The position numbers and the translations under genes are program-made. From an uncultured Bacteroidales bacterium (GTDB taxonomy: Bacteria > Bacteroidota > Bacteroidia > Bacteroidales > UBA932), in NCBI GenBank assembly GCA_946405435.1, contig CAMJHF010000003.1, forward strand, positions 1 through 64,000: a stretch of 64,000 nucleotides of DNA, given 5' to 3'. Positions 42,352 through 51,439 of this stretch are shown here, in pieces. Positions within the stretch are counted from its first letter, which is position 1; each line of letters starts with the position of its first letter. The notes beneath the pieces were generated by a model. The model was given only the letters and a program-made list of their open reading frames with translations, made no database searches and was not told where the DNA came from.

Positions 42352-45279
42352 TCAATAGCAAGTGTATGGTCCGTATGTGGCTTCCACCGCAAACGAGAAG
42401 TCGGTATCGCGGAGTTTATAAACGTAGAACTGCTTTCCGCCGGGAGATACGCGTATCACGAAATGCCCGCCGTAGTCCTTGACTTTGGATGCCAGGTCGG
42501 CCACGGGAGTGCCGGCCTTGATGGATGCGGTGTTGTCCAGACGTCCCGAGTGTATGTTTGTAATGAACACATCCCCGTACTGGCGATGCAGGCTGAACGC
42601 CGGGTCGCCGGGCTTGTCGGAATCGAAAACCTGGGCTACGGTGACCTTGGGCTGGAGGATGGCGGCCGCGGACTCGTTGAGGGTGTCGTGGTACAAGTGA
42701 TGGTTGGCCTTCATGGCCTCCACCTTGTTGCCCCATCCGCTCACTATGCGCTGCATCATGCCTGTCTGGCAGGCGCAGTCGCCGCCGCTGTAGTAGTCGA
42801 AATCGCCGTAGGAGATGAGCACTGTGGCGCATTCGCCGTTTTCGGTCAGCGACCCGCTGTAGGTGCCGAAGCCGCTGCCGTTCCAGTACTTGCCGTTGGC
42901 TCCGAGGTTGTATACGGTCAGGTCGTAGGAACTATCGTATTTGGGGATGAACTGCTTCTTGTAGTTGCCGCTGGCGTTCATGTTGAAGGCGTACCAGGCC
43001 ATGCCGTCCCGGGATTCCCGATACTCGGCAAACTGGCGGAAGTCTTCGTAAATATCTGTGCTGTAGTCGCTTGTCGTGGGGGTGGAGGTGGGCCCGCAAC
43101 GGTCCACCAGCTTCTTGATGGGCAGGTCGTCATACACGGCCATGACGCCGCTGCGGCAGTAGCCGTTGCCGCTCTTGCCGAAGGAGGCACGACTCTGGCC
43201 CATGTGGTCGATGTGGTAGTGGGACAGCAGGAAGTAGTCCAGATACTCGTGCCCTGTGGCCTGCAGGAAGTATTTTGCGTAGGTAGTATATACCTTGAAC
43301 GGACGTACGCCGGAGTTGGGCTTCTGGTCCACGGCCTTGGCCGAGGAAGTGTAGTATTCGCCGGCGTCTATCATCATGGACGTGCCGTCGGGCATGATGA
43401 CCAGCGTGCATTCACCGCGGCCGGAGTTGATGGCGTGGATGTCCAGATAGCCCTTCTGCCAAGGGGATAGGCTGCCGGCATCCGGTTGCGGCAGCGGGTC
43501 GGGAACGGGCTCGAAGCCGTCGGAGCACAGCACGGGACGTATCGGAAGACACTTCTGCACGTGGCCTACGCCCCAGGCCGCATCGCTGTTGAGGTGCACC
43601 GTGTAGCCATAGTCGCAGCTGTTGGCGGCGCGGAAGCCGAGCACGGTGGTGGCATGGTCGGAGTCGGGGTATTTGCCAAGGTCCAGCCCCGAGAAGGTGC
43701 CGGTGCGGTAGTAGCCCTGGGCGTTTACGTAGTAGATTTTGTTGGTATTGCCGCCGCTGATGTAACGGCCGCGGCCGGCCTTGGGCAGGAACAACCCGCT
43801 TTCCAGGTCGGCGGGAGTGAGTTCCACGGCATCGGTTTCGAGGGTGGAGCTTTCCCAGGACGGGGTGGAAGTCAGCAGTATGCCGTAGATGCGGTTGCCG
43901 TTTACGTTTACGTATCCTGCTTTTCCGCTGGCGTTGGAGGAAGAGCTGCCAGCACGCAGGACAGAGATTTCGGCCGCCGTGGGCATGCGGTACTGTCCTT
44001 TGCTGGCCCAGAAGGCCACGTCGCCGTGGATCTGCGATCCGGTGGCGAAGGAGCCGCCGGCGGGAGCGGCAAAGCAGTCTTCACCGCTGAGCTCGGAGGC
44101 TTCAAGTTCCTCGCCGCTGCCTTGCGAGGCGCTGAATATGCGGCCGCTGATGATGAATTTGGCGTCGCTGGGAAGCATGTAGCCGGCGTCGGCTTTCCAT
44201 GCGTCTCCGGCTATTCCGCCCCAGTTGAAGCGGTCGAAGGCGGAGGATGACTGGGTGATGGTGACGCCCGTGCCGCTGTTGCCCACCTGGTCGCAGCCCA
44301 GGAATTCGTACTGCTGCGAGCCCAGGCGCCATCCGCTTTGGAAGCCCTCGGAGGTCTTTCCGTCAGCAATCAGGTTGCCGGCCGCCCACCAGGTGCCTTC
44401 CACCTTGCGGACGGCGCTGCTGCGGGTGCATTTGCTCCTTATGTCCAGCGCCGGCATGGCCAGATAGTCGGCCGGCTGCAGGCTGAGGGATGCCTTGCCG
44501 AATGCGATGCGCTCGAGGCCTTCGATGGGGACTTCGTCACCGTCGATTATGGCGATGTGAAGGTCAGAATAGTCTCCCGGAGGAACGGCCATGCGGAAAT
44601 GCAGGTCGGTGCCGTAGCCCTCGCCGCTGTGGAAGGTGATTATCTGGGAGGATGCGATGGAGTCCGATTTGACGGGCCCTGGTCCGGCAGTGTCGAAGCT
44701 GAAGCTGCCGCTGATGCGCAATCCGCCGGCGCTGAGTACCAAAGCCCTGGCGTAGGCAGGAATGTCATGCAGGGTGATGTCGATGACGGGGGCGATGTGC
44801 TTGAAATAGAGGCTGGCCGTCTGGCTGCCGTCCATTTGGAATGCCGATGCCATGAGGGCCGGCGTACCGTTGCTGCGCTCCTGCATATAGGGGATGGTGA
44901 CGGTACCGGGGGAGTCGCCGGCGAGGGAGTAGGGATAGACGGCCGTGGAGCCGGGGGTTCCGCTGAAGGAAGTGCAGGTGAAGGTGCCCTGGGACGTGCC
45001 CGCCCCGCCCGTGAGCGTGGCACGGAACTTTTGCCCAGAGGTGTTGTACAAGGCAATCTCGTCCCCGGCAGCCCACGTGACCTTGCCGGTATTGGCCACG
45101 TCCACCTTGGTGCCCGGGGCTTTGTCTTCGCCGTCTCCGGCTTGCGCCGGGGCGTAAGCCGTCAGAACCAGCGTCCTGCCGCTGTCGGAGGCCGCCGGGA
45201 CCTCGGGTCCAGCCGGCTCCCTGCCGCAAGACGCCGCCATCAGCCCTATGCTTAACAATATCAAAAAGACTCTCTTCAT
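42352..45279 (-). CDS. Lipoprotein: fimbrillin-like + FGE-like/DUF module + C-terminal MBL-fold hydrolase (MBL paralog 1)
   Basis: MKRVFLILLSIGLMAASCGRE lipobox; LDIHAINSGRGECTLVIMPDGTSMMIDAGE; HYHIDHMG; MKANHH; ends GPYTCY. Confidence 0.85.
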   Translation of the reverse strand: MKRVFLILLSIGLMAASCGREPAGPEVPAASDSGRTLVLTAYAPAQAGDGEDKAPGTKVDVANTGKVTWAAGDEIALYNTSGQKFRATLTGGAGTSQGTFTCTSFSGTPGSTAVYPYSLAGDSPGTVTIPYMQERSNGTPALMASAFQMDGSQTASLYFKHIAPVIDITLHDIPAYARALVLSAGGLRISGSFSFDTAGPGPVKSDSIASSQIITFHSGEGYGTDLHFRMAVPPGDYSDLHIAIIDGDEVPIEGLERIAFGKASLSLQPADYLAMPALDIRSKCTRSSAVRKVEGTWWAAGNLIADGKTSEGFQSGWRLGSQQYEFLGCDQVGNSGTGVTITQSSSAFDRFNWGGIAGDAWKADAGYMLPSDAKFIISGRIFSASQGSGEELEASELSGEDCFAAPAGGSFATGSQIHGDVAFWASKGQYRMPTAAEISVLRAGSSSSNASGKAGYVNVNGNRIYGILLTSTPSWESSTLETDAVELTPADLESGLFLPKAGRGRYISGGNTNKIYYVNAQGYYRTGTFSGLDLGKYPDSDHATTVLGFRAANSCDYGYTVHLNSDAAWGVGHVQKCLPIRPVLCSDGFEPVPDPLPQPDAGSLSPWQKGYLDIHAINSGRGECTLVIMPDGTSMMIDAGEYYTSSAKAVDQKPNSGVRPFKVYTTYAKYFLQATGHEYLDYFLLSHYHIDHMGQSRASFGKSGNGYCRSGVMAVYDDLPIKKLVDRCGPTSTPTTSDYSTDIYEDFRQFAEYRESRDGMAWYAFNMNASGNYKKQFIPKYDSSYDLTVYNLGANGKYWNGSGFGTYSGSLTENGECATVLISYGDFDYYSGGDCACQTGMMQRIVSGWGNKVEAMKANHHLYHDTLNESAAAILQPKVTVAQVFDSDKPGDPAFSLHRQYGDVFITNIHSGRLDNTASIKAGTPVADLASKVKDYGGHFVIRVSPGGKQFYVYKLRDTDFSFAVEATYGPYTCY

Positions 45280-45391
45280 ATCAATTACTTCAGTAAATGC
45301 CCCTCCCACTTCCGAACTCTCTCCGTTTGTCTCCAGAACCGGTAGATATCCGTTCGTTTGTCCTCGGAATCGGCGTCGTTTGAGGAAGAAC

Positions 45392-45426
45392 GGGCAAGGT
45401 CCCCGTCCTAAAACAGGACCTTGCCC
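45392..45426. terminator. 11-bp stem hairpin between lipoprotein genes (attenuator or terminator-like)
   Basis: GGGCAAGGTCC-13 nt-GGACCTTGCCC; inner alternative GTCCT-AAAAC-AGGAC. Confidence 0.6.
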
Positions 45427-45472
45427 AACCTGATGCCATTACTCTCCATTATACGGGGAGGCGGTTATTAAA

Positions 45473-47266
45473 CTAATTGCGTTCGTTTTCAGGTATATAT
45501 ACAGGTCGGATTGCGTTTCCAAGTATTGTTTGTCCTGAAATTGAATTACTCGGATTACTAGTGTAGCCGTAATTCATAGCATTTGAAGATGTGAAGAAAA
45601 TATGGACAGCGCAATCTTCAAAACCTTCATTCAAACCTCCGTATGTGCCGGACCAATATGCTCCCCAACTATTGAAAAACTTTACTGTAGTTGCGTCATA
45701 AGTAGCAGGATTGTCATTTTTGTTCCGCTCTCCGATTTTTGGGAGGAAAAGCCCGCTTTCCATGTCTTCGCTCGAGAGTTCTATAGCAGTGGTATTATAC
45801 TTTGTGGTTTCCCATGAAGGACAGGACGTAAAGAGAATACCATTAACCCTTTTCCCGTCAACTATATAGTAACCAGCTTGCATATGAGCGTAATTGCTTC
45901 CGGCTCCAGCATAGTTCTTAGCATAGAGCTTGTTTATTTCATTCTTTGTGGGCAAACGGTACTGACCCTTGCTTGCCCAGAATGCCAGGTCTCCTGCCAA
46001 CGATGAGTTGGTGCTCTGGAAGGACCCAACATCTACCCATCTATCTTCACCGCTCAATTCGGTAGCTTCTGTGGCAATGTCTCCTTTTTTGTTAGGCAAA
46101 GAAAACACCTTCCCTGAGATCTCAAAATTTGATACGGAACTGGTTATAGGAGCATTATGAACACGAGAAGTACGGCTTAATGTACCCCAGCTGAAATAGT
46201 CCCAATGGGTATAAAGAGTTCCTTCTTTGTACAGAGCATTATTCAGCGTAAAGTTCTCAGAAGTTCCATCCAATAGTTTATTGTCATCAGCAATCAGAAG
46301 ATACTGGCTTTCCCATTGATTATCATAAATATTCCAACCTACTTGCCAACCAGTGCCATCAGTCCCGGATTTCCATACCCTCAGATTTCCCTTGGCCCAT
46401 TTCACTCCTTCGACCTTGACAAAGTCCTTGCGGGAGTTTCCGACCATGGAGCGTATATTGAGCTCAGGCATGGTAATGTAGGCATCTGCACCTTTTCCTT
46501 TGAAGTTGCTTGCAGGAATAAGCTTGCTTGTGCCTTCTATTACAGATTCATCACCGTCCAATACTCTTATGCGAAGGTCGGTGTATTCATAAGCCGGAAT
46601 GGCAGCATATACTTTAACTGTTGCATCAGAGCCATATGCAGTCTTATACGGGAAATAAATAATTTGACCGGTATTTCCTTCAGGCACTGATTCCAAGGCA
46701 TCTCTTGAAGAGTTTATTGTGTATGATCCGTTTAATTGTGCTCCATTCTGGGACCATAATTTGAAGGCGCATGCGTAAGCAGGGAGGTCTTTCAGAGTAA
46801 ACTCCATTATGAACATCAAACTATTAAAATACAGTGGCGCGATTTCATTACCATCACCACCGTCAATAGTGGAAGCCATAACGGCCGGGATATTGTCAGA
46901 ACGTTCAATATATTCGGGGATGACAATCTTTCCAGCACTGGCTCCAGCCCATTCAGCAGGATATACGGCGATATCGCTCAAAGTTCCGGAGAAGGTGGAA
47001 CACTCGAACGTGGCATTACTGGTTCCGGCGCCATCTTTTACGGTAAAGTTGAATTTCTCGCCGTCGGTATTGTACACGGCGATCTCATCCTCGCTGCTCC
47101 ATGTTACTTTACCATTGCTGGCTACTGACACTTTAGTGTCCGGGAGACATGCTGTAAGAGTTACTGTCCTAATGTTTTCATCAAGTTGATTCTCAGATGG
47201 AATCATCTCTTTGTTGCATGCGATGGCTGCCACCGCTATGCACGCTAAATACATAAGCTTTTTCAT
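45473..47266 (-). CDS. Fimbrillin-like lipoprotein homologous to the N-terminal ~2/3 of MBL paralog 1
   Basis: MKKLMYLACIAVAAIACNKE; shared KVTW..[DE]EIA[VL]YNT.G and ELSGED...GD[VL]AFWASKGQYR[ML]PT...SGLFLPK. Confidence 0.82.
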   Translation of the reverse strand: MKKLMYLACIAVAAIACNKEMIPSENQLDENIRTVTLTACLPDTKVSVASNGKVTWSSEDEIAVYNTDGEKFNFTVKDGAGTSNATFECSTFSGTLSDIAVYPAEWAGASAGKIVIPEYIERSDNIPAVMASTIDGGDGNEIAPLYFNSLMFIMEFTLKDLPAYACAFKLWSQNGAQLNGSYTINSSRDALESVPEGNTGQIIYFPYKTAYGSDATVKVYAAIPAYEYTDLRIRVLDGDESVIEGTSKLIPASNFKGKGADAYITMPELNIRSMVGNSRKDFVKVEGVKWAKGNLRVWKSGTDGTGWQVGWNIYDNQWESQYLLIADDNKLLDGTSENFTLNNALYKEGTLYTHWDYFSWGTLSRTSRVHNAPITSSVSNFEISGKVFSLPNKKGDIATEATELSGEDRWVDVGSFQSTNSSLAGDLAFWASKGQYRLPTKNEINKLYAKNYAGAGSNYAHMQAGYYIVDGKRVNGILFTSCPSWETTKYNTTAIELSSEDMESGLFLPKIGERNKNDNPATYDATTVKFFNSWGAYWSGTYGGLNEGFEDCAVHIFFTSSNAMNYGYTSNPSNSISGQTILGNAIRPVYIPENERN

Positions 47267-47279
47267 GAGCGGATTCCAA

Positions 47280-47405
47280 TTATTCTTCGTCCCAGCTTCC
47301 TTCAACCATGTTTCGTGATTGAACATTGCTCTGGCACAATACCCCGCCAAGGTCCACAATGTGGACCTTGAGTGCGGGAGTGATATATAAGCTGTTGTTA
47401 TTCAT
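47280..47405 (-). CDS. 41-aa LCQ-motif small protein (not in ORF track)
   Basis: MNNNSLYITPALKVHIVDLGGVLCQSNVQSRNMVEGSWDEE*; 13 nt before the 47266 lipoprotein start. Confidence 0.7.
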   Translation of the reverse strand: MNNNSLYITPALKVHIVDLGGVLCQSNVQSRNMVEGSWDEE

Positions 47406-47415
47406 GGTGTTATAA

Positions 47416-49875
47416 TTATTCGAAGATTGCCCAGATGGTGTTGTTGCCGCTGGCGACGCCGGAGGCGGTGATGCCGTAGGCGGAGCCGGCGAGAAGAGAG
47501 CCGTAGTTGGATGCGGTTACGTCGGTGCCGTTGACCGAGCTGCCGGACATGACCTTGATAGGGGCTGCCGAGGTGCCCCACATGGTAGTGACCGAGTTGG
47601 AGTAGCGTCCAACGACTATTCCGGCGTTGACGGTGTCGCCGCTGCTGACGCGGCACTTAACCACGCAGCCCTCACCGGTAAGGTTGTCGTTGGAACTGCC
47701 GTTCTGGAGGCCGATGAGGCCGCCGGCGCTACGTACCATACCGTCAACAGCCTGGGCTTCAACTACGACATCGCCATAGTTGGAGCAGTTCCTGAACTTG
47801 CCTACGGTGCTGTTGCCGGTAAGGCCGCCTACATAGGTCTGCTTGACACCATCGGCCGAGGAAACGAGGGCATAGTTGGTGCAGCCTTCGTACTGGCCCC
47901 TCTGGGCGAAGCCGGAAATGCCGCCCAGACGCTCATTCTTGGCGGAGGTTTGCTGGATGTCTGATACTGCGCCCTTGGTTGGGTCGCCGCTCTTGCCGTT
48001 GATGCAGTCTTTGACAAGGCCGTTCTCATCGGAAGTCATACCTATTATTCCGCCGTAGCAGCCCTCAATTGCGTGGTTGCCTAACTTGGTTACAGGACCG
48101 AGGTTGACGCAGTCCTGAACAAGGCTGGCATTGGACATACGGCCCATTATGCCACCGGCAGCAACATAAGACGCCTGGCTTTGGTTGAAACCTTTGATGT
48201 CTCCCTCGTTGGTGCAGTTGAGAACCTGGAGATTCATTTTGGTGGATTCCGCAAGAACGCTTCCGTCCATGCCCACAATGCCTCCGAAGTATAACTGGCC
48301 GGCCTTGACATTGACTGTGGCCTCGATGGTTCCGTTGTTGGAGCATCCGGTGACAACGCATCCGTCGGTTTCATTGCCGGTACGCCCGAGGATGCCGCCA
48401 TATACTACAACGCCCTTGTCGGGAGACGCCACATCGCGGGCGACGCGGCCGGTGTTGGTGCAGTTGCTGATTATGGTGTTGTCATAGACAGTGCCAACAA
48501 TGCCGCCGAAATACACGCCCTTGCAGTTGCTGTTGCATACTACATCGCCGTTGTTGGTGCAGGAACTGATCTCCGAGTTGTTCATGGAACGCCCCACCAG
48601 ACCGCCGAAGACAGCAGTACCGCTGGATATAACTCCTTCGTATGTGACGGGAATGTTGTTGGTAACGTTCTGGATGATGGTATTCTTGATGCGGCCTGCA
48701 AGGGCGCCGGCATTCTCACTGCTGGCTGACGAAATTACAAGCGCGCTTTTATCTTCTTCACGGCCCAGGGTAAGGTTCCTGACGCGGAGCATCTTGTCGT
48801 TGGATGCAAGTGTGGAGAAGAAGCCGGGGAACTGCTCGTCGTCGGAAATCACGATATTGTAGATGTTGTGTCCGGCTCCGTCGAAGATACCGGCAAAATG
48901 ACCGGAATTGGCGTTTCCGTTGACGGGCTTCCAGGTCTCGCCGCCGTAGTTGATGTCGGCTGCGAGTTCGACAACCTCGCCGGCGGCGTAGAAGTCGGCC
49001 AGGGATGCCCACAGGTCAAGGTCGGCCTTGGTGCGGATCTTGTCGAGCCATGAGAGGGTGCCGAAGTCCTCGAACTTGCGGCCGCCGCTGACGGGCAGGT
49101 CGAAGCCTGCTGCAGAATTACCGGTGCGGAGAGCCTTCTGCGAGCCCTTGGAGAAGCAGAAACGGATAGTTCCTACAGCTGCCTGGGGCCATACCGCGGC
49201 AAAATAGTTCTGGCCGGCGGTGAAGGAGCCGCTCACGCTCATGACAGGATCGGTTCCGGAGGCTGCGCCGGGCTCGGCGGCGACTGCTGCGTCACCGGAC
49301 ATCCTGATGGCTGCTCCGTCGGGAGTGAAGCCCTCAAGATATACGGAGGTGATGCCGCTCTCGGGTGCCTTGAACTCCACGAGCGAAACGGCATTCTTGA
49401 ACGTTACCTTGGTGGGCTCGGTGCTGGTGCCAATCTGCACGAGTGCGGCGGGGTCGATGGTTCCGCCCGCTGGAATCTCCTGCGCGGAGGGCAGGGTGAG
49501 CATGATGGAGCCTTCAGCCGCACCCTCGGGGAGGTCTGCGGTAGAGACTGCCGATGCCGGATAGACCAGGGTGTAGGAACCTGCCTCGGCAATGCTGACC
49601 GTAAATGTTGCGGAGCGTCCGTCGGCGGAAATGTCCGCGGCGGCGATGGCGTTCGAATTGGCCCATGCGGAACCATTGTTGACGGCAATTACATCTCCCT
49701 CTTCCCAGCAGACCTTGTAGGCGTCGAGCCCGGCCTTTACGGGTTGGTCAAGGGTGGCGGTGAAGCGGATGGTTCCGGGGGTGGCGGCAGGAGTCTCGGT
49801 GCGGACTTCCTTGGTACATGCGAAGGCGGCAAGAGCGGCCGCTGCGACCAGTATGGTTTTAACTAACTGTTTCAT
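47416..49875 (-). CDS. Fimbrillin-like lipoprotein with GLUG-like repeats
   Basis: MKQLVKTILVAAAALAAFACTKE; repeated NCTNxGxV...YFGGIVG units. Confidence 0.8.
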   Translation of the reverse strand: MKQLVKTILVAAAALAAFACTKEVRTETPAATPGTIRFTATLDQPVKAGLDAYKVCWEEGDVIAVNNGSAWANSNAIAAADISADGRSATFTVSIAEAGSYTLVYPASAVSTADLPEGAAEGSIMLTLPSAQEIPAGGTIDPAALVQIGTSTEPTKVTFKNAVSLVEFKAPESGITSVYLEGFTPDGAAIRMSGDAAVAAEPGAASGTDPVMSVSGSFTAGQNYFAAVWPQAAVGTIRFCFSKGSQKALRTGNSAAGFDLPVSGGRKFEDFGTLSWLDKIRTKADLDLWASLADFYAAGEVVELAADINYGGETWKPVNGNANSGHFAGIFDGAGHNIYNIVISDDEQFPGFFSTLASNDKMLRVRNLTLGREEDKSALVISSASSENAGALAGRIKNTIIQNVTNNIPVTYEGVISSGTAVFGGLVGRSMNNSEISSCTNNGDVVCNSNCKGVYFGGIVGTVYDNTIISNCTNTGRVARDVASPDKGVVVYGGILGRTGNETDGCVVTGCSNNGTIEATVNVKAGQLYFGGIVGMDGSVLAESTKMNLQVLNCTNEGDIKGFNQSQASYVAAGGIMGRMSNASLVQDCVNLGPVTKLGNHAIEGCYGGIIGMTSDENGLVKDCINGKSGDPTKGAVSDIQQTSAKNERLGGISGFAQRGQYEGCTNYALVSSADGVKQTYVGGLTGNSTVGKFRNCSNYGDVVVEAQAVDGMVRSAGGLIGLQNGSSNDNLTGEGCVVKCRVSSGDTVNAGIVVGRYSNSVTTMWGTSAAPIKVMSGSSVNGTDVTASNYGSLLAGSAYGITASGVASGNNTIWAIFE

Positions 49876-49900
49876 TGTCATTGATTTTAGATGTTAAACA

Positions 49901-50035
49901 CTAGTCGCCCCAAGTGAGGTCGTCAACCGTTGTGGGATCCAGAAATTCGCCTCCGCTGGCCTGGCAAAGGCTGGAAAGGCAGTCGTAAGGTTCCGCAAAA
50001 ACCTGCGGAGGGGTGTAAGCCATTTTTTTCTTCAT
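49901..50035 (-). CDS. 44-aa LCQ-motif small protein (not in ORF track)
   Basis: MKKKMAYTPPQVFAEPYDCLSSLCQASGGEFLDPTTVDDLTWGD*. Confidence 0.7.
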   Translation of the reverse strand: MKKKMAYTPPQVFAEPYDCLSSLCQASGGEFLDPTTVDDLTWGD

Positions 50036-50054
50036 AACATATGTGGTTTGATAA

Positions 50055-50165
50055 TTATTCCCATTCTCCGTCACGCCAGGTCATGTCTTCCGTGTCCGAC
50101 TGGCACAGAAGATTGAGGGGAAGCCGCTGTACGGCTTCGATGGCCGGCGCTGTGTACTCTTTCAT
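50055..50165 (-). CDS. 36-aa LCQ-motif small protein (not in ORF track)
   Basis: MKEYTAPAIEAVQRLPLNLLCQSDTEDMTWRDGEWE*; its ATG overlaps the upstream MBL stop codon (ATGA). Confidence 0.75.
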   Translation of the reverse strand: MKEYTAPAIEAVQRLPLNLLCQSDTEDMTWRDGEWE

Positions 50166-51439
50166 TCGCATTCAAAAGGTCCTTCGACCGATTTTATTTT
50201 ATAGAGATTGTTGGTGTCGTCGAGCTGGAATACCCAGAAGCGGTCTCCCCCCGGGGCTACGCGGATGACCACGTGGCCGTTGACATGGCAGTGATCGTAA
50301 AGGTCTTTGTTGGGCTTGGTTATGACATCGTCGACACCCGTAAAGTAAAGCGACACTCCGGTATTGTAGTAAGAGCCGTCCAGCAGGGCCTTGATGGTTT
50401 CGAGCATGGGCTGGTCGGTGCGGCGGGCAAAGCTCTGCGTGACTATTACCTTGGGCTTGAGTATGCTCATCTGGGCCTCGGGCAGACAGTTTACCGACAT
50501 GTGGTGGTCGGCCTTCATCGCCTCTATCGGCCTTCCTATCACTTTAGCCACCGGCACGGCCATCTTGGTGTTGCCGCCGGCGTCCCCCGCGGTGTAGTAG
50601 TCGAATTTGCCGTAGCTCAGCAGGCTTATGCAGCAGGCGCCGTTTTCGTAGGGTACGCTGCTGCCGTAGGCGTCAACAATGGCGCCGCCGTTCCAGTATT
50701 CACCGTTGACGGCGTAGTTGAAAATCTTGAAAGAAGGGTATTTGGCGGCATTGTAGCAGAGCGTGAGCTGCCGGTCGGTGCCGGCCTGGAAGCGTTCCAT
50801 CACCAGGCCCTTCTTGGAGGTGGCATACTTGACGAAGTTGGTGTAGTCCCCGTGCATGCCGGCGCTGTAGCTGGTTGCGCTGGTCTTGACAAACTCATAT
50901 TCCGGGTCGTCGGCGCTCCAGGCGCGGTCGATCAGCTTCTTGTACGGCAAGGTAGTGTACAGGGCCATCATGCCAGTCTGGGTATAGCCCTCGGAACTCA
51001 CAATGAAGTTCTTGCCCTTGGGCGTGCCGAAATGGTCGATGTGGAAATGGCTCATTACGGCATAGTCCAGATAATTGCGTCCCGTGGCCTCCAGGAAGTG
51101 CTTCATGTAGCGCGACTGCGTGAAATACGCCCTGGTGTTGCTGTTGGGCCTTTGGGTAACTGATACGGGGGACGTGGTGGAAGTCACCACCTCGCCGGCG
51201 TCGATTATCATGGAGGTGCCGTCGGGCATCATGAAGAAGGTGCACTCGCCGCGGCCGGTGCTGATGGCGTGGATGTCCAGCCAGCCTTCCTGCCAGGCGG
51301 GCAGGACATCGCCGACTGCGGCCTCGTCCGGTGCCTTTGACGAGGGCTTGGGAGTCTCTCCGCCCTGGTCAGGCTTCTGGCCGCAGGCTGCGAGAGCCAG
51401 TGCGGCCAAAACCAATGAATATAGCTTTCTTATTTGCAT
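50162..51439 (-). CDS. Secreted MBL-fold hydrolase (MBL paralog 2), lipoprotein
   Basis: LVLAALALAACGQK lipobox; LDIHAISTGRGECTFFMMPDGTSMIIDAGE; HFHIDHFG; MKADHH; GPFECE. Confidence 0.87.
   Translation of the reverse strand: MQIRKLYSLVLAALALAACGQKPDQGGETPKPSSKAPDEAAVGDVLPAWQEGWLDIHAISTGRGECTFFMMPDGTSMIIDAGEVVTSTTSPVSVTQRPNSNTRAYFTQSRYMKHFLEATGRNYLDYAVMSHFHIDHFGTPKGKNFIVSSEGYTQTGMMALYTTLPYKKLIDRAWSADDPEYEFVKTSATSYSAGMHGDYTNFVKYATSKKGLVMERFQAGTDRQLTLCYNAAKYPSFKIFNYAVNGEYWNGGAIVDAYGSSVPYENGACCISLLSYGKFDYYTAGDAGGNTKMAVPVAKVIGRPIEAMKADHHMSVNCLPEAQMSILKPKVIVTQSFARRTDQPMLETIKALLDGSYYNTGVSLYFTGVDDVITKPNKDLYDHCHVNGHVVIRVAPGGDRFWVFQLDDTNNLYKIKSVEGPFECE

Noticed and set aside
45280-45472. Fourth LCQ-type small ORF upstream of MBL paralog 1
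   Set aside because: Checked on the minus strand; only a 13-aa ORF and no LCQ/W motif were found.
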